Of a stretch of DNA of 10,775 nucleotides, positions 1-6,807 are shown piece by piece. The DNA lies in assembly GCA_030652635.1 (NCBI GenBank), contig JAUSPW010000084.1, forward strand, positions 1 through 10,775, written 5' to 3'. A program made the translations under genes and the position numbers. Every line of letters starts with the position of its first letter. The stretch's first letter is position 1. The stretch is from Pseudohongiella sp. GTDB taxonomy: Bacteria; Pseudomonadota; Gammaproteobacteria; Pseudomonadales; Pseudohongiellaceae. Under the pieces are notes generated by a model. It did not search any database, had not been told where the DNA came from, and saw only the letters and a program-made list of their open reading frames with translations.

Positions 1-150
1 GTAATAGATCCAACGTCTGACACCTCTCTTTTAAAAGGCATACAAGAGTGTTGGGATCAGAGAGAAAGTTATCGCAGGTTTTTGACGAGTCATATACCTG
101 CGGTAAAAAAACAGGCGAGAACCCACTTTGACTTATTGCGTACGTTATGA
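1..150 (+). CDS. C-terminal end of an unidentified protein (possibly polysaccharide pyruvyltransferase)
   Basis: The frame is open from base 1 and ends at TGA 148-150, giving the last 49 codons of a protein whose start lies outside the window. The visible tail is helical and charged, with WDQRESYRRFL followed by IPAVKKQARTHFDLLRTL. A closing segment of this type, an 'N-R-E-x-Y' helix followed by 'a+..f.ll', resembles the tail of polysaccharide pyruvyltransferase family proteins. That resemblance is from memory and weak; a sugar-modifying enzyme or glycosyltransferase remains possible. The stop overlaps the ATG of the next gene (ATGA), so the two are probably translationally coupled in one operon. 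That the segment is coding is fairly secure from the overlap; its function is not. Confidence 0.6.
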   Translation, partial: VIDPTSDTSLLKGIQECWDQRESYRRFLTSHIPAVKKQARTHFDLLRTL

Positions 151-866
151 TTACTAGTCCGACTGTAAGTGTAGCAATAATGCAGCCATATTTTCTGCCA
201 TACTTAGGATATTGGCAATTGATGAGTTGTGTAGATAAATTTGTAATTTATGACGATATACAATTTACAAAAAAGGGGTGGATTCATCGAAATAGGTTTC
301 TAAAAGACGGGCGTGATCAATTGTTCACACTTCCGTTAAAAAATGACTCTGACTATCTTGATGTAGTAGAAAGAAAAATTTCTGATATCTGGCCGAAAGA
401 GAGAGAAGCGCTTCGGCGACGATTAGTGAGCGCTTATAAAAAGGCGCCACATTTCTACGAAGTTATGGATTTAGCAAATTCCATTCTCGATGAGCCATGC
501 ACAAGTCTTTTTGAATTTGTCTATCAGTCAATAGTTAAAGTTAAACTAGGATTGGGGATTGGTACGGAACTATTAATTTCTTCGAGAATCAGCGATACAA
601 GAGATCTAAAGGGACAGAATCGTGTAATTGAAATATGTAAGCATCTGAATTCTAGTGTATATGTTAACCCTATAGGTGGTATTGAGCTTTACAACAAAGA
701 TGAATTTAGGTGCGTCGGTATTAGTTTAAAATTTCATAGAATTTTTAACGTATCTTATCCTCAGTTTAATAATGATTTTATACCAAATCTATCTATATTA
801 GATGTCCTCATGTTTAATGGATTTGAAGAAACTAAGTCACTGCTAACAAAGTTCGAATTAGTATGA
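147..866 (+). CDS. wbqC: WbqC-like family protein
   Basis: This 239-residue soluble protein belongs to the WbqC-like family (Pfam PF08889). The family signature is clear near the N-terminus: MQPYFLPYLGYWQL at residues 12-25, DKFVIYDDIQF at 30-40, KKGWIHRNR at 42-50, then TLPL at 61-64. The length is usual for the family and there is no signal peptide or membrane segment, so it should act in the cytoplasm. The biochemical role of the family is not established. It is found in O-antigen loci, and one member (WbnG) was suggested in the literature to transfer glycine to a sugar. Here it overlaps the preceding gene and a GNAT acetyltransferase by ATGA at both ends, which suggests that the two modify the same sugar or precursor (inference). 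The start has no clear Shine-Dalgarno sequence, consistent with coupled translation. Confidence 0.9.
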   Translation: MITSPTVSVAIMQPYFLPYLGYWQLMSCVDKFVIYDDIQFTKKGWIHRNRFLKDGRDQLFTLPLKNDSDYLDVVERKISDIWPKEREALRRRLVSAYKKAPHFYEVMDLANSILDEPCTSLFEFVYQSIVKVKLGLGIGTELLISSRISDTRDLKGQNRVIEICKHLNSSVYVNPIGGIELYNKDEFRCVGISLKFHRIFNVSYPQFNNDFIPNLSILDVLMFNGFEETKSLLTKFELV

Positions 867-1297
867 ATGTGGAATTAGTAAAAGATCAATCTGTCGATCG
901 AATATTTGAATTTTTGAACAAGGAGGATGATTCTTTCATTCCGCCATTAAGTTCTAAAGTAAATCTAGTGAGTTATAGTACAAAACTCTCAGTTAGCGCG
1001 ATAAATATTTTTGCTTGTATAGCTAGTGTAGATGTAGGTCATGTCGCATTTTATTCGAATGATAAAAAAAATTTTAAAGGGTTTCTTAGCTCAATTTGTT
1101 TATGTAAGAACAACAAAGGAAGCGGTGTCGGAATACTTTTGCTAAATCAAGTATTCGAGCACTGTTTAGAGAGCGGAATGAAAGTGGTTGAGCTTGAAGT
1201 TGATGTTTGCAACATGGCGGCAATTAGGTTTTATGAAAAACATGGATTTGGTTTTACTTGCGATGATTCGTCTCGAATGGCTCGTACTTTAAAGTAA
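863..1297 (+). CDS. GNAT family N-acetyltransferase
   Basis: This 144-residue protein is a small GCN5-related N-acetyltransferase. The acetyl-CoA pyrophosphate loop is seen as NKGSGVG at residues 84-90 (the Q/RxxGxG/A motif, with N in the first place). Motif B follows as NMAAIRFYEKHGF at 107-119, the usual 'N..A..fYek.GF' strand-helix of the family. It would transfer an acyl group from acyl-CoA to an amine in the cytoplasm; the acceptor cannot be read from sequence. The ATG overlaps the WbqC stop, so the two are almost certainly co-translated. In a polysaccharide locus the likely acceptor is an amino sugar, or an amino acid placed on a sugar (inference). It is the last gene before a 210-base gap and ends in a palindrome covering the stop codon. 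Confidence 0.87.
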   Translation: MNVELVKDQSVDRIFEFLNKEDDSFIPPLSSKVNLVSYSTKLSVSAINIFACIASVDVGHVAFYSNDKKNFKGFLSSICLCKNNKGSGVGILLLNQVFEHCLESGMKVVELEVDVCNMAAIRFYEKHGFGFTCDDSSRMARTLK

Positions 1298-1507
1298 ATT
1301 TTTTCTAAGCTGTATTAATTTGCTGATACCGATATAAGCACGGTTCGTAGGTTATAGCCTGAAGGAAAAAAATTTTATTAATCTTTAGGGAATTGTATGC
1401 TCTGAGATATATAAATTTTCTAGTGCAAGTTTGTTGTTTGATCCTTCGTGTATTACCTTAGTTCTTAAGTTGCTCCTTAACTCGAATTTTTTAAAGTAAT
1501 ACTAAGT
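1298..1507. other. 210-base non-coding gap before wzx
   Basis: All three + frames are broken by stops and no gene remnant could be recognised. It holds a TATAAA (1410-1415) that could serve as a -10 box, but no acceptable -35 lies at the right distance, so no promoter is called. A short hairpin (TTAAG 1465-1469 with CTTAA 1476-1480) is too weak to be a terminator. It also contains ATACCGATATAA at 1326-1337, whose exact reverse complement occurs in the gap before gmd. Confidence 0.6.
1326..1337 (+). repeat. ATACCGATATAA, copy shared with the gap before gmd
   Basis: A 12-base match to the reverse complement of 6746-6757. Both copies are in non-coding gaps that precede the start of a gene block (wzx and gmd). 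No known regulator site is recognised in it. Confidence 0.3.
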
Positions 1508-1543
1508 TTGTTCATAAGTTATAGAAACCGGTTCCAAAATATA

Positions 1544-2986
1544 ATGTCTCTAGCAAATAAAACAGTACTTGGGGTTGCTTGGAATTTTACAGAGCAACTG
1601 GTCCGTCGTGGTTTGGGCATAGTAGTTACTCTGTTGCTGGCTCGGTTTTTAACACCAGATGATTTTGGTTTGGTTGCCATGATGGCTGTATTCCTAGCAT
1701 TAGGTACAACTATAATGGAGTCAGGGCTTCAACAGGCGCTTATTCGGTTGAAAGTTGCCCAGCAGGTTGATCTTGATACCGCATTTATTGCGAATATTGC
1801 ATTAGGTTCCTTGTCATATTTAACTCTTTTCTTTCTAGCTCCTTTTATTGCTGATTTCTACGATCAACGTGTACTTATAGAGTTAATTAGGGTTGCTTCC
1901 TTGGGAATATTTGTGAATTCTTTGAGAGTCGTTCAGGTTGCAGTACTTAGTCGATCATTAAATTTCAAAGTGCTATTTCTTGTGAATTTGCCTGCTGCAT
2001 TGATATCTGGATCTGTTGCGGTATTCTTGGCATTTAGTGGGTGGGGAGTCTGGGCTCTAGTTATCCAAATATTGCTCTCATCATCGCTTATAACAATTTT
2101 AATATGGTCAAAAAATATTTGGCGGCCTTCTTTTGGATTCAGTTTGGTTTCGCTTAAAACTATGTATAGCTTCAGCTACAAACTTTTTCTGTCGGGTATG
2201 TTGGATACGGTTTTTAGGAATATATACTTGATAGTGATCGGTAAGTTTTTTAGTGCTAGTGTTGCTGGCATATACTTTTTTGCAGATAAAATAAAGGAGT
2301 TATTGGTTAGTCAATTGGTTTTATCCGTACAAACTGTGACATACCCGGCATTATCTACATTTCAAGACGATAATCTCAGGCTAAAATCTGGGTTTCGAAA
2401 AGTTATAAGTGCAACAACGTTTATTATGTTTCCTGTTATGTCGCTATTGGCCGCATTAGCTACTCCAATTTTTGAATATTTTTTGCCTAAAGAATGGTAC
2501 CCATCTGCAATTAATTTACAGCTTATGTTGATGGCAAGTTTGCTTTATCCGGTCCATAGCATAAATCTAAATATTTTAACTATTAAAGGGCGATCTGATC
2601 TATTTTTATATTTAGAAGTATTAAAAAAGGGGATGGTCTTATTGATTTTAGGAGTAAGCTTTCAATATGGAGTGATAGGTATGCTCTACGGACAAATAGT
2701 TAGCTCAGTTCTTGCATATATACCTAATAGTTATTTTTCGAAGCAGCTAATTGATTATAGAGTTAGTGAGCAATTAATTGATTTTTTGCCTGGGTTAGCA
2801 CTTTCTGGGGTTATTGCATCGATAATTTATATTATTCAGTTTTGGATAAATTGGCCGCCATTGCTTGAGATTATTTTATTTGGTGCGCTTGGTGCTGTAC
2901 TGTACTTGGCGGGTAGTAGTTTGTTCAAGCTGGCTGGATATAGCCTTGTAAAGGCACTGTATTTAGAAAAGTTGCGTAAATTTTAA
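1544..2986 (+). CDS. wzx: Wzx-type flippase (MOP superfamily polysaccharide exporter)
   Basis: A highly hydrophobic integral membrane protein of the MOP superfamily, related to the WzxC/TuaB branch, which flips undecaprenyl-linked repeat units across the inner membrane. From ATG 1544 it is 480 residues, normal for the family. The N-terminus shows the expected amphipathic helix and first membrane span, then ARFLTPDDFG at about residues 33-42, matching the family 'ARlLsPeDFG' motif. GLQQALIR at about 61-68 is also typical. Roughly a dozen hydrophobic segments follow, the last near 'FGALGAVLYLAGS'. The frame is open upstream to TTG 1508, which would add 12 residues, but the family normally starts near MSL, so ATG 1544 is preferred. 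Neither start has a good Shine-Dalgarno sequence. The stop overlaps the next start by one base (TAATG), coupling it to the glycosyltransferase. Confidence 0.92.
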   Translation: MSLANKTVLGVAWNFTEQLVRRGLGIVVTLLLARFLTPDDFGLVAMMAVFLALGTTIMESGLQQALIRLKVAQQVDLDTAFIANIALGSLSYLTLFFLAPFIADFYDQRVLIELIRVASLGIFVNSLRVVQVAVLSRSLNFKVLFLVNLPAALISGSVAVFLAFSGWGVWALVIQILLSSSLITILIWSKNIWRPSFGFSLVSLKTMYSFSYKLFLSGMLDTVFRNIYLIVIGKFFSASVAGIYFFADKIKELLVSQLVLSVQTVTYPALSTFQDDNLRLKSGFRKVISATTFIMFPVMSLLAALATPIFEYFLPKEWYPSAINLQLMLMASLLYPVHSINLNILTIKGRSDLFLYLEVLKKGMVLLILGVSFQYGVIGMLYGQIVSSVLAYIPNSYFSKQLIDYRVSEQLIDFLPGLALSGVIASIIYIIQFWINWPPLLEIILFGALGAVLYLAGSSLFKLAGYSLVKALYLEKLRKF

Positions 2987-4008
2987 TGAAGCATTCTCAA
3001 TTATTAAAAACCGAAGATCAAATAATCAAGAATTGGCAAGGTGACGTACAAGATCCAAAAGTCAGCATTTGCTGCATTACTTATAATCATGAGGCTTATA
3101 TTGAGGACGCATTAGCCGGATTTCTGAATCAAGAGACAGATTTCCCTTTTGAAATCCTTATTCATGATGATGCCTCAACTGATCGCACGTCGGCAATTAT
3201 TCGCGAATATGAAGTTAGGTACCCAAGGCTAATTAAGCCAATTTATCAAAGTAGTAATCAGTATTCTAGAGGAGTGAAGCCAAACCTAACTTATAATTTT
3301 CCTAGGGCAAAAGGCAACTTTATTGCGCTTTGTGAAGGCGATGATTTTTGGGTATCGAAAAATAAACTTCAAAACCAATATACTGCGATGTGCGGAATTA
3401 ATAGTCTAATTTCATTTCATTCCGCAGATACTATGAGTTTTGATTATATTAGTACAGATACTCATCGGTATTTGAAGAAAAATTATAGCTTAAGAGATAC
3501 TTTTGAGAGAGGACATCACTTTATCCAGACTTGTACAATAATGTTCAGTAGGGGATGTTTAGAAAATTTTGATGAATCCATATTTAAAGAAGCACCAGTT
3601 GGCGATGTGCTACTGAGAATTTGGTGTGGCGATGAGAACGGGATAGATTTTGTACCTGATTTGAAAGCAATTTATCGTGTTCAATCCTCCAGTTCATGGA
3701 GTAACATTATTTTAAATGATGAATACAAAAAACTCATCTTCTTTAGCCAGTTGCTGTATGTAATAGATAAATTATTAAGCTCTGGAAAAGTGCGAAGTTT
3801 AAGTGATTTGAGGTTCTTCAGATCAAAGCTAACAATGGAAGTACTAAGTTCGTTTAGTTTTGGTGCAAAGAACAAAGAATTCACTGGGCTTTTTAAAGCA
3901 TTAACAGGCTATGATCTGGATACAAGAAAAGACAGATTGCGTTGGGTTATTATTGGTTTACTAGGTAAAATTATTCGAAAGGTGGCGAGCTATCAAAAGA
4001 CTAATTAG
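2986..4008 (+). CDS. Family 2 glycosyltransferase
   Basis: This 340-residue enzyme has a GT-A fold glycosyltransferase domain in its N-terminal half. The visible landmarks are VSICCITYNH (residues 26-35, first strand and nucleotide-sugar binding), FEILIHDDASTD (55-66, with the D61-D62 pair), and CEGDDFW (116-122, carrying the DxD-like metal/sugar-binding acidic pair). It would transfer one sugar from a nucleotide donor to the growing lipid-linked repeat unit on the cytoplasmic face; donor and linkage cannot be predicted. The C-terminus ends in a basic, partly hydrophobic stretch (WVIIGLLGKIIRKV) that may associate with the membrane. It starts inside the wzx stop codon, and its last codons overlap the probable translation start of the next gene. 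Confidence 0.9.
   Translation: MKHSQLLKTEDQIIKNWQGDVQDPKVSICCITYNHEAYIEDALAGFLNQETDFPFEILIHDDASTDRTSAIIREYEVRYPRLIKPIYQSSNQYSRGVKPNLTYNFPRAKGNFIALCEGDDFWVSKNKLQNQYTAMCGINSLISFHSADTMSFDYISTDTHRYLKKNYSLRDTFERGHHFIQTCTIMFSRGCLENFDESIFKEAPVGDVLLRIWCGDENGIDFVPDLKAIYRVQSSSSWSNIILNDEYKKLIFFSQLLYVIDKLLSSGKVRSLSDLRFFRSKLTMEVLSSFSFGAKNKEFTGLFKALTGYDLDTRKDRLRWVIIGLLGKIIRKVASYQKTN
3979..3985 (+). promoter_or_regulatory. Shine-Dalgarno sequence pointing to an ATC start
   Basis: AAGGTGG differs from the consensus AAGGAGG by one base and lies inside the end of the upstream glycosyltransferase gene. The codon six bases downstream is ATC at 3992, in frame with the acetyltransferase. No ATG, GTG or TTG lies at a usable distance in that frame, so this site is the main argument for a non-canonical start there. 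It could be coincidental, since it also encodes K-V-A of the upstream protein. Confidence 0.4.
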
Positions 4009-4591
4009 ATACTTTTTTTATAATCCATATAAGGTTGCAAAAAAATATAATTTTGGGATTCATGCTGGCGCTATACTATTAAAATCGTGCAGTTTTAGAA
4101 TTGATTCGAAGTCATTTTCTGGTGGTTTATCAATTGGTAGTGGCTGTATGATTGGGTGCGACTTTATTTTTGAGTCGGATTGCGGCCAGGTAAATATTGG
4201 AAATGGCTGCTTCATTAATTCAGGAACAAAATTCATTTCTAGGTCATCAATAACTATAGGGAATAATGTCACTATCGCTTGGGGGTGCACATTGTATGAC
4301 CATAACTCTCACTCATTGGATTATGAAGTTAGACGTAACGATATCGCTATCCAGGTTGCTGATTACAAAAGGGGGAGGAGCTTTACTAACTCAAAAAACT
4401 GGGAGATTGTAAAGTCACGGCCTATCATAGTTGATGATGACGTTTGGATTGGTTTCAATGTGATAATTTTAAGCGGTGTAACCATTGGCGAGGGTGCAGT
4501 GATTGGTGCAGGTAGTGTTGTACGTGAAAACGTTGAACCATGGACTATTGTTGCTGGTAATCCTGCTGTAGTTGTAAAGCGATTAAAATGA
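3992..4591 (+). CDS. Hexapeptide-repeat acyltransferase (probable O-acetyltransferase), start codon uncertain
   Basis: A left-handed beta-helix acetyltransferase of the WbbJ/CysE/Maa type, which would move acetyl from acetyl-CoA to a sugar hydroxyl. Residue numbers below assume an ATC start at 3992 (199 residues). Hexapeptide rungs run through IGSGCMIG, VNIGNGCFI and ITIGNNVTI (about 48-94). The likely catalytic histidines are in DHNSH (103-107). C-terminal rungs are VWIGFNVIILSGVTIGEGAV and IGAGSVV, followed by the family's PWTIVAGNPAVVVKRL ending. The first ATG (4148, residue 53) falls between two rungs of the helix and would remove its front. Upstream the frame is open to 3965 and reads like a true N-terminus (KRLIRYFFYNPYKVAKKY), but it has no ATG, GTG or TTG. 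Conservative coordinates would be 4148-4591, 147 residues. The stop overlaps the next start by ATGA. Confidence 0.8.
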   Translation: MKRLIRYFFYNPYKVAKKYNFGIHAGAILLKSCSFRIDSKSFSGGLSIGSGCMIGCDFIFESDCGQVNIGNGCFINSGTKFISRSSITIGNNVTIAWGCTLYDHNSHSLDYEVRRNDIAIQVADYKRGRSFTNSKNWEIVKSRPIIVDDDVWIGFNVIILSGVTIGEGAVIGAGSVVRENVEPWTIVAGNPAVVVKRLK

Positions 4592-5517
4592 TTAATCAAA
4601 GTAAAAAGCTATTAGTTACTGGTGCGAAAGGATTTATTGGGTCTAATACAACTAAATTTTTTAAGACTCATGGTTATCAAACATATGCAATCGGTCATGG
4701 TGATCTATCGACTCAGGAATTACAAAAAAATGGAATTGATCATTGGAGAACTTCTGATGTAACTGTCCAGGCTTTATGTGATTTTAACGTTGAATTTGAT
4801 TTGGTCGTGCATTGTGGTGGTAGTGGGTCTGTCGGATTATCGGTTGTAAATCCCTATAGCGATTTTAAAAAGACAGTTGACGGTACTCTTGAAGTACTTG
4901 AATTTATAAGGCTTTACTCTCCCGGGACGCACCTAATTTACCCTTCAAGCCCAGCTGTTCAAGGTGAGCACCCTGATTCTCCAATCGAAGAAAGTTTTAT
5001 TGGAAAGCCTTGCTCACCATATGGTTACCACAAGAGGATTGCTGAGGATTTATGTAAAAGCTATTCTGAGAAGTTCGGAATTAAAGTAAGTGTGCTCCGT
5101 CTATTTACTGTATATGGCATTGGGTTAAAGAAGCAGATTTTGTGGGATGCAGTCGCTAAGATATTGAATGGAACAGAAGCTGTAGAGTTTTATGGTTCTG
5201 GTAATGAGACTCGGGACTTTATACACATTGATGATGTTGTTAAAATATTTTTTGAGTTGCAGCGCCAAATAAAATCGTTTGAGGTCGTAAATGGTGGTAC
5301 TGGTATAAAAAGGACAATATCTGAAGTAGTCGAAATGGTACGGAAGTTTATAGATCGTGATGTCATGATCAAATTCGATAATCAGGTTGCTATAGGTAAC
5401 CCTATCTATTATTGGGCTTCTCAAGTTAAGTTAAAAAAATTAATAGAATTGCACTACATGGATTTTGAGAATGAGTTGGAAAAATACGTCATCTGGGCTG
5501 CTGGTGAAAAAAATTAG
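4588..5517 (+). CDS. NAD-dependent epimerase/dehydratase (extended SDR family)
   Basis: A 309-residue extended short-chain dehydrogenase that would modify a nucleotide-linked sugar (epimerise, reduce or dehydrate) in the cytoplasm. The Rossmann glycine motif is TGAKGFIG at residues 11-18. The catalytic residues appear as S121 in PSSPAV, with Y145 and K149 in YGYHK. RDFIHIDDVV near 209-218 is the usual substrate-domain motif. One position differs from the common 'SSxxVYG' signature: here it is SSPAVQG, with Gln for Tyr. The segment VYGIGLKKQILWD (about 175-187) marks a subgroup seen in polysaccharide loci, but I cannot assign a specific product, so no gene symbol is given. The gene overlaps the acetyltransferase upstream by ATGA and the glycosyltransferase downstream by at least 14 bases. 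Confidence 0.88.
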   Translation: MINQSKKLLVTGAKGFIGSNTTKFFKTHGYQTYAIGHGDLSTQELQKNGIDHWRTSDVTVQALCDFNVEFDLVVHCGGSGSVGLSVVNPYSDFKKTVDGTLEVLEFIRLYSPGTHLIYPSSPAVQGEHPDSPIEESFIGKPCSPYGYHKRIAEDLCKSYSEKFGIKVSVLRLFTVYGIGLKKQILWDAVAKILNGTEAVEFYGSGNETRDFIHIDDVVKIFFELQRQIKSFEVVNGGTGIKRTISEVVEMVRKFIDRDVMIKFDNQVAIGNPIYYWASQVKLKKLIELHYMDFENELEKYVIWAAGEKN

Positions 5518-6652
5518 GATAGCCTTTTTTCCACCAGGGGATTCTGGGTGGCTTGGTGGAGTGAATTATTTTAAGAATTTATTTTTTGCATTAGATAAAA
5601 AAGAAGCATCAAATATTGAAATTTTAATATTCCTGCCCCCAGGATGTGAAGAGAATGTTGTAGAGGCTTATTTGCCCTACGTTGATGAGTGCCATTTTGT
5701 TGATTTTGTAGATAAAAAAAGATTTAGCGGTTTTCTTTGTAAGGCAGAATTATATTTTTTGGGTCAAGGTAAGTTAATCGAATATTATTTAAAGTATTTT
5801 AATATTGATCTAATTTCACATTCTTATTTAGGCAGTTTAAAGAATATTCTAACGATTGGTTGGATTCCTGACTTTCAGCATATGCATTTGCCTGGAATGT
5901 TTTCAAAAAAGGAGATAAAAAATAGAAATAGCAGGTATCTTAAATTAATTGAAGGATCTGATGCTGTTTTTTTAAGTTCCTATGATGCGAAAAAATATTT
6001 TGAGTGTTTCTCGCCGAAAAATAAGCATAAAGCCAGAGTTTTGCAATTCGTCTCGCAACCGGAAAATCAATATTTTACTTTAGATGATAGCGATTGGCTT
6101 GCACTAAAATATAAGTATGATTTACCCAGCAGTTACTTTTATTTGCCAAATCAATTTTGGCAGCATAAGAATCATCTGGTTGCCTTTCAAGCAATAAAAA
6201 TTCTTAATGATCAAGGATTCGATATTCGCCTTGTTTGTACAGGGAATCTAAGTGATTATCGATCACCTGCTTATGTTCAGTCGTTGTTGAATTATATATC
6301 TCACAATAAACTTGAAAGTAAGATCAAGCTGCTCGGGATTGTACCTTATAATGATGTTTTTTCACTCATGAAATTTTCAAGGGCTGTTATCAATCCATCT
6401 CTGTTTGAGGGATGGAGTTCGACTGTTGAGGAATGCAAGTCGGTTAATAAGCGACTCATTTTATCGGATATTGATGTTCATAAAGAGCAAGCACCAGGTG
6501 CTGTTTTTTTTCAACGCACATCCCCATCCTCTCTTGCCCTAGCCATCAAAGGTAATTTGAATACAGTGGAATATTTTGATTTGGATAAAAGAACAGATAT
6601 TTTTGCTCAGAGTTATTTTGATGTTGTAAGTGATTTTTTTCTTAAAAAATAG
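5504..6652 (+). CDS. Family 4 (GT-B) glycosyltransferase
   Basis: A 382-residue GT-B fold enzyme that adds a sugar to the repeat unit on the cytoplasmic side. The N-terminal domain has the glycine-rich loop GWLGGVNYF (about 15-23) and IPDFQHMHLP (121-130), a motif common in GT4 enzymes of polysaccharide loci. The C-terminal domain carries LPNQFWQHKNH (about 214-224) and the EX7E element in FEGWSSTVEE (E302 and E310), the family 1/4 donor-binding signature. GTG 5504 is chosen because it puts the first strand (KKIRIAFFPPG) at the N-terminus; ATG 5471 and TTG 5465 are possible longer starts and would lengthen the overlap with the SDR gene. No strong Shine-Dalgarno sequence discriminates between them. 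A run of eight T lies within the C-terminal coding region (6504-6511). Confidence 0.88.
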   Translation: MKKIRIAFFPPGDSGWLGGVNYFKNLFFALDKKEASNIEILIFLPPGCEENVVEAYLPYVDECHFVDFVDKKRFSGFLCKAELYFLGQGKLIEYYLKYFNIDLISHSYLGSLKNILTIGWIPDFQHMHLPGMFSKKEIKNRNSRYLKLIEGSDAVFLSSYDAKKYFECFSPKNKHKARVLQFVSQPENQYFTLDDSDWLALKYKYDLPSSYFYLPNQFWQHKNHLVAFQAIKILNDQGFDIRLVCTGNLSDYRSPAYVQSLLNYISHNKLESKIKLLGIVPYNDVFSLMKFSRAVINPSLFEGWSSTVEECKSVNKRLILSDIDVHKEQAPGAVFFQRTSPSSLALAIKGNLNTVEYFDLDKRTDIFAQSYFDVVSDFFLKK

Positions 6653-6672
6653 GTTTTCTGAATATATGTTTC

Positions 6673-6757
6673 TACCGAGATAAGATTTTTTTACATGAGT
6701 TTGAGTCAAAATTGATGTTTCCCTCCAAAATAAAGTAAAAAAAATTTATATCGGTAT
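6673..6757. repeat. Imperfect inverted repeat in the gap before gmd
   Basis: TACCGAGATAA (6673-6683) and TTATATCGGTA (6746-6756) are inverted copies matching at 10 of 11 positions, with 62 bases between them. The right arm extended by one base (TTATATCGGTAT, 6746-6757) is the exact reverse complement of 1326-1337 in the gap before wzx. The arms are too far apart for a terminator hairpin. They could be paired binding sites, or coincidence in AT-rich DNA. Confidence 0.35.
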
Positions 6758-6807
6758 TTGGCTTATTTTAATGTTAACGTTAGGTTCTTAAATATGGATT
6801 TAATAAG

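Noticed and set aside
1465..1493. Intrinsic terminator (TTAAG/CTTAA hairpin then T run)
   Set aside because: The stem is only five AT-rich pairs, and the T run is separated from it by six bases.
3986..4020. Frameshifted fusion of the GT2 gene to the acetyltransferase
   Set aside because: It would require a +1 shift near the GT2 stop with no slippery sequence. The well-placed ribosome-binding site makes independent initiation simpler.
6504..6511. Run of eight T in the GT4 gene as a phase-variation switch
   Set aside because: Long T and A runs are frequent in this AT-rich DNA, and the run is near the 3' end, where slippage would affect only the tail. Nothing else supports switching.
6653..6807. 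Promoter with TTGATG (6712-6717) and TAAAAA (6736-6741)
   Set aside because: Each box matches the consensus at only four of six positions with an 18-base spacer. Such matches are common in AT-rich DNA, so it is not listed as a feature.
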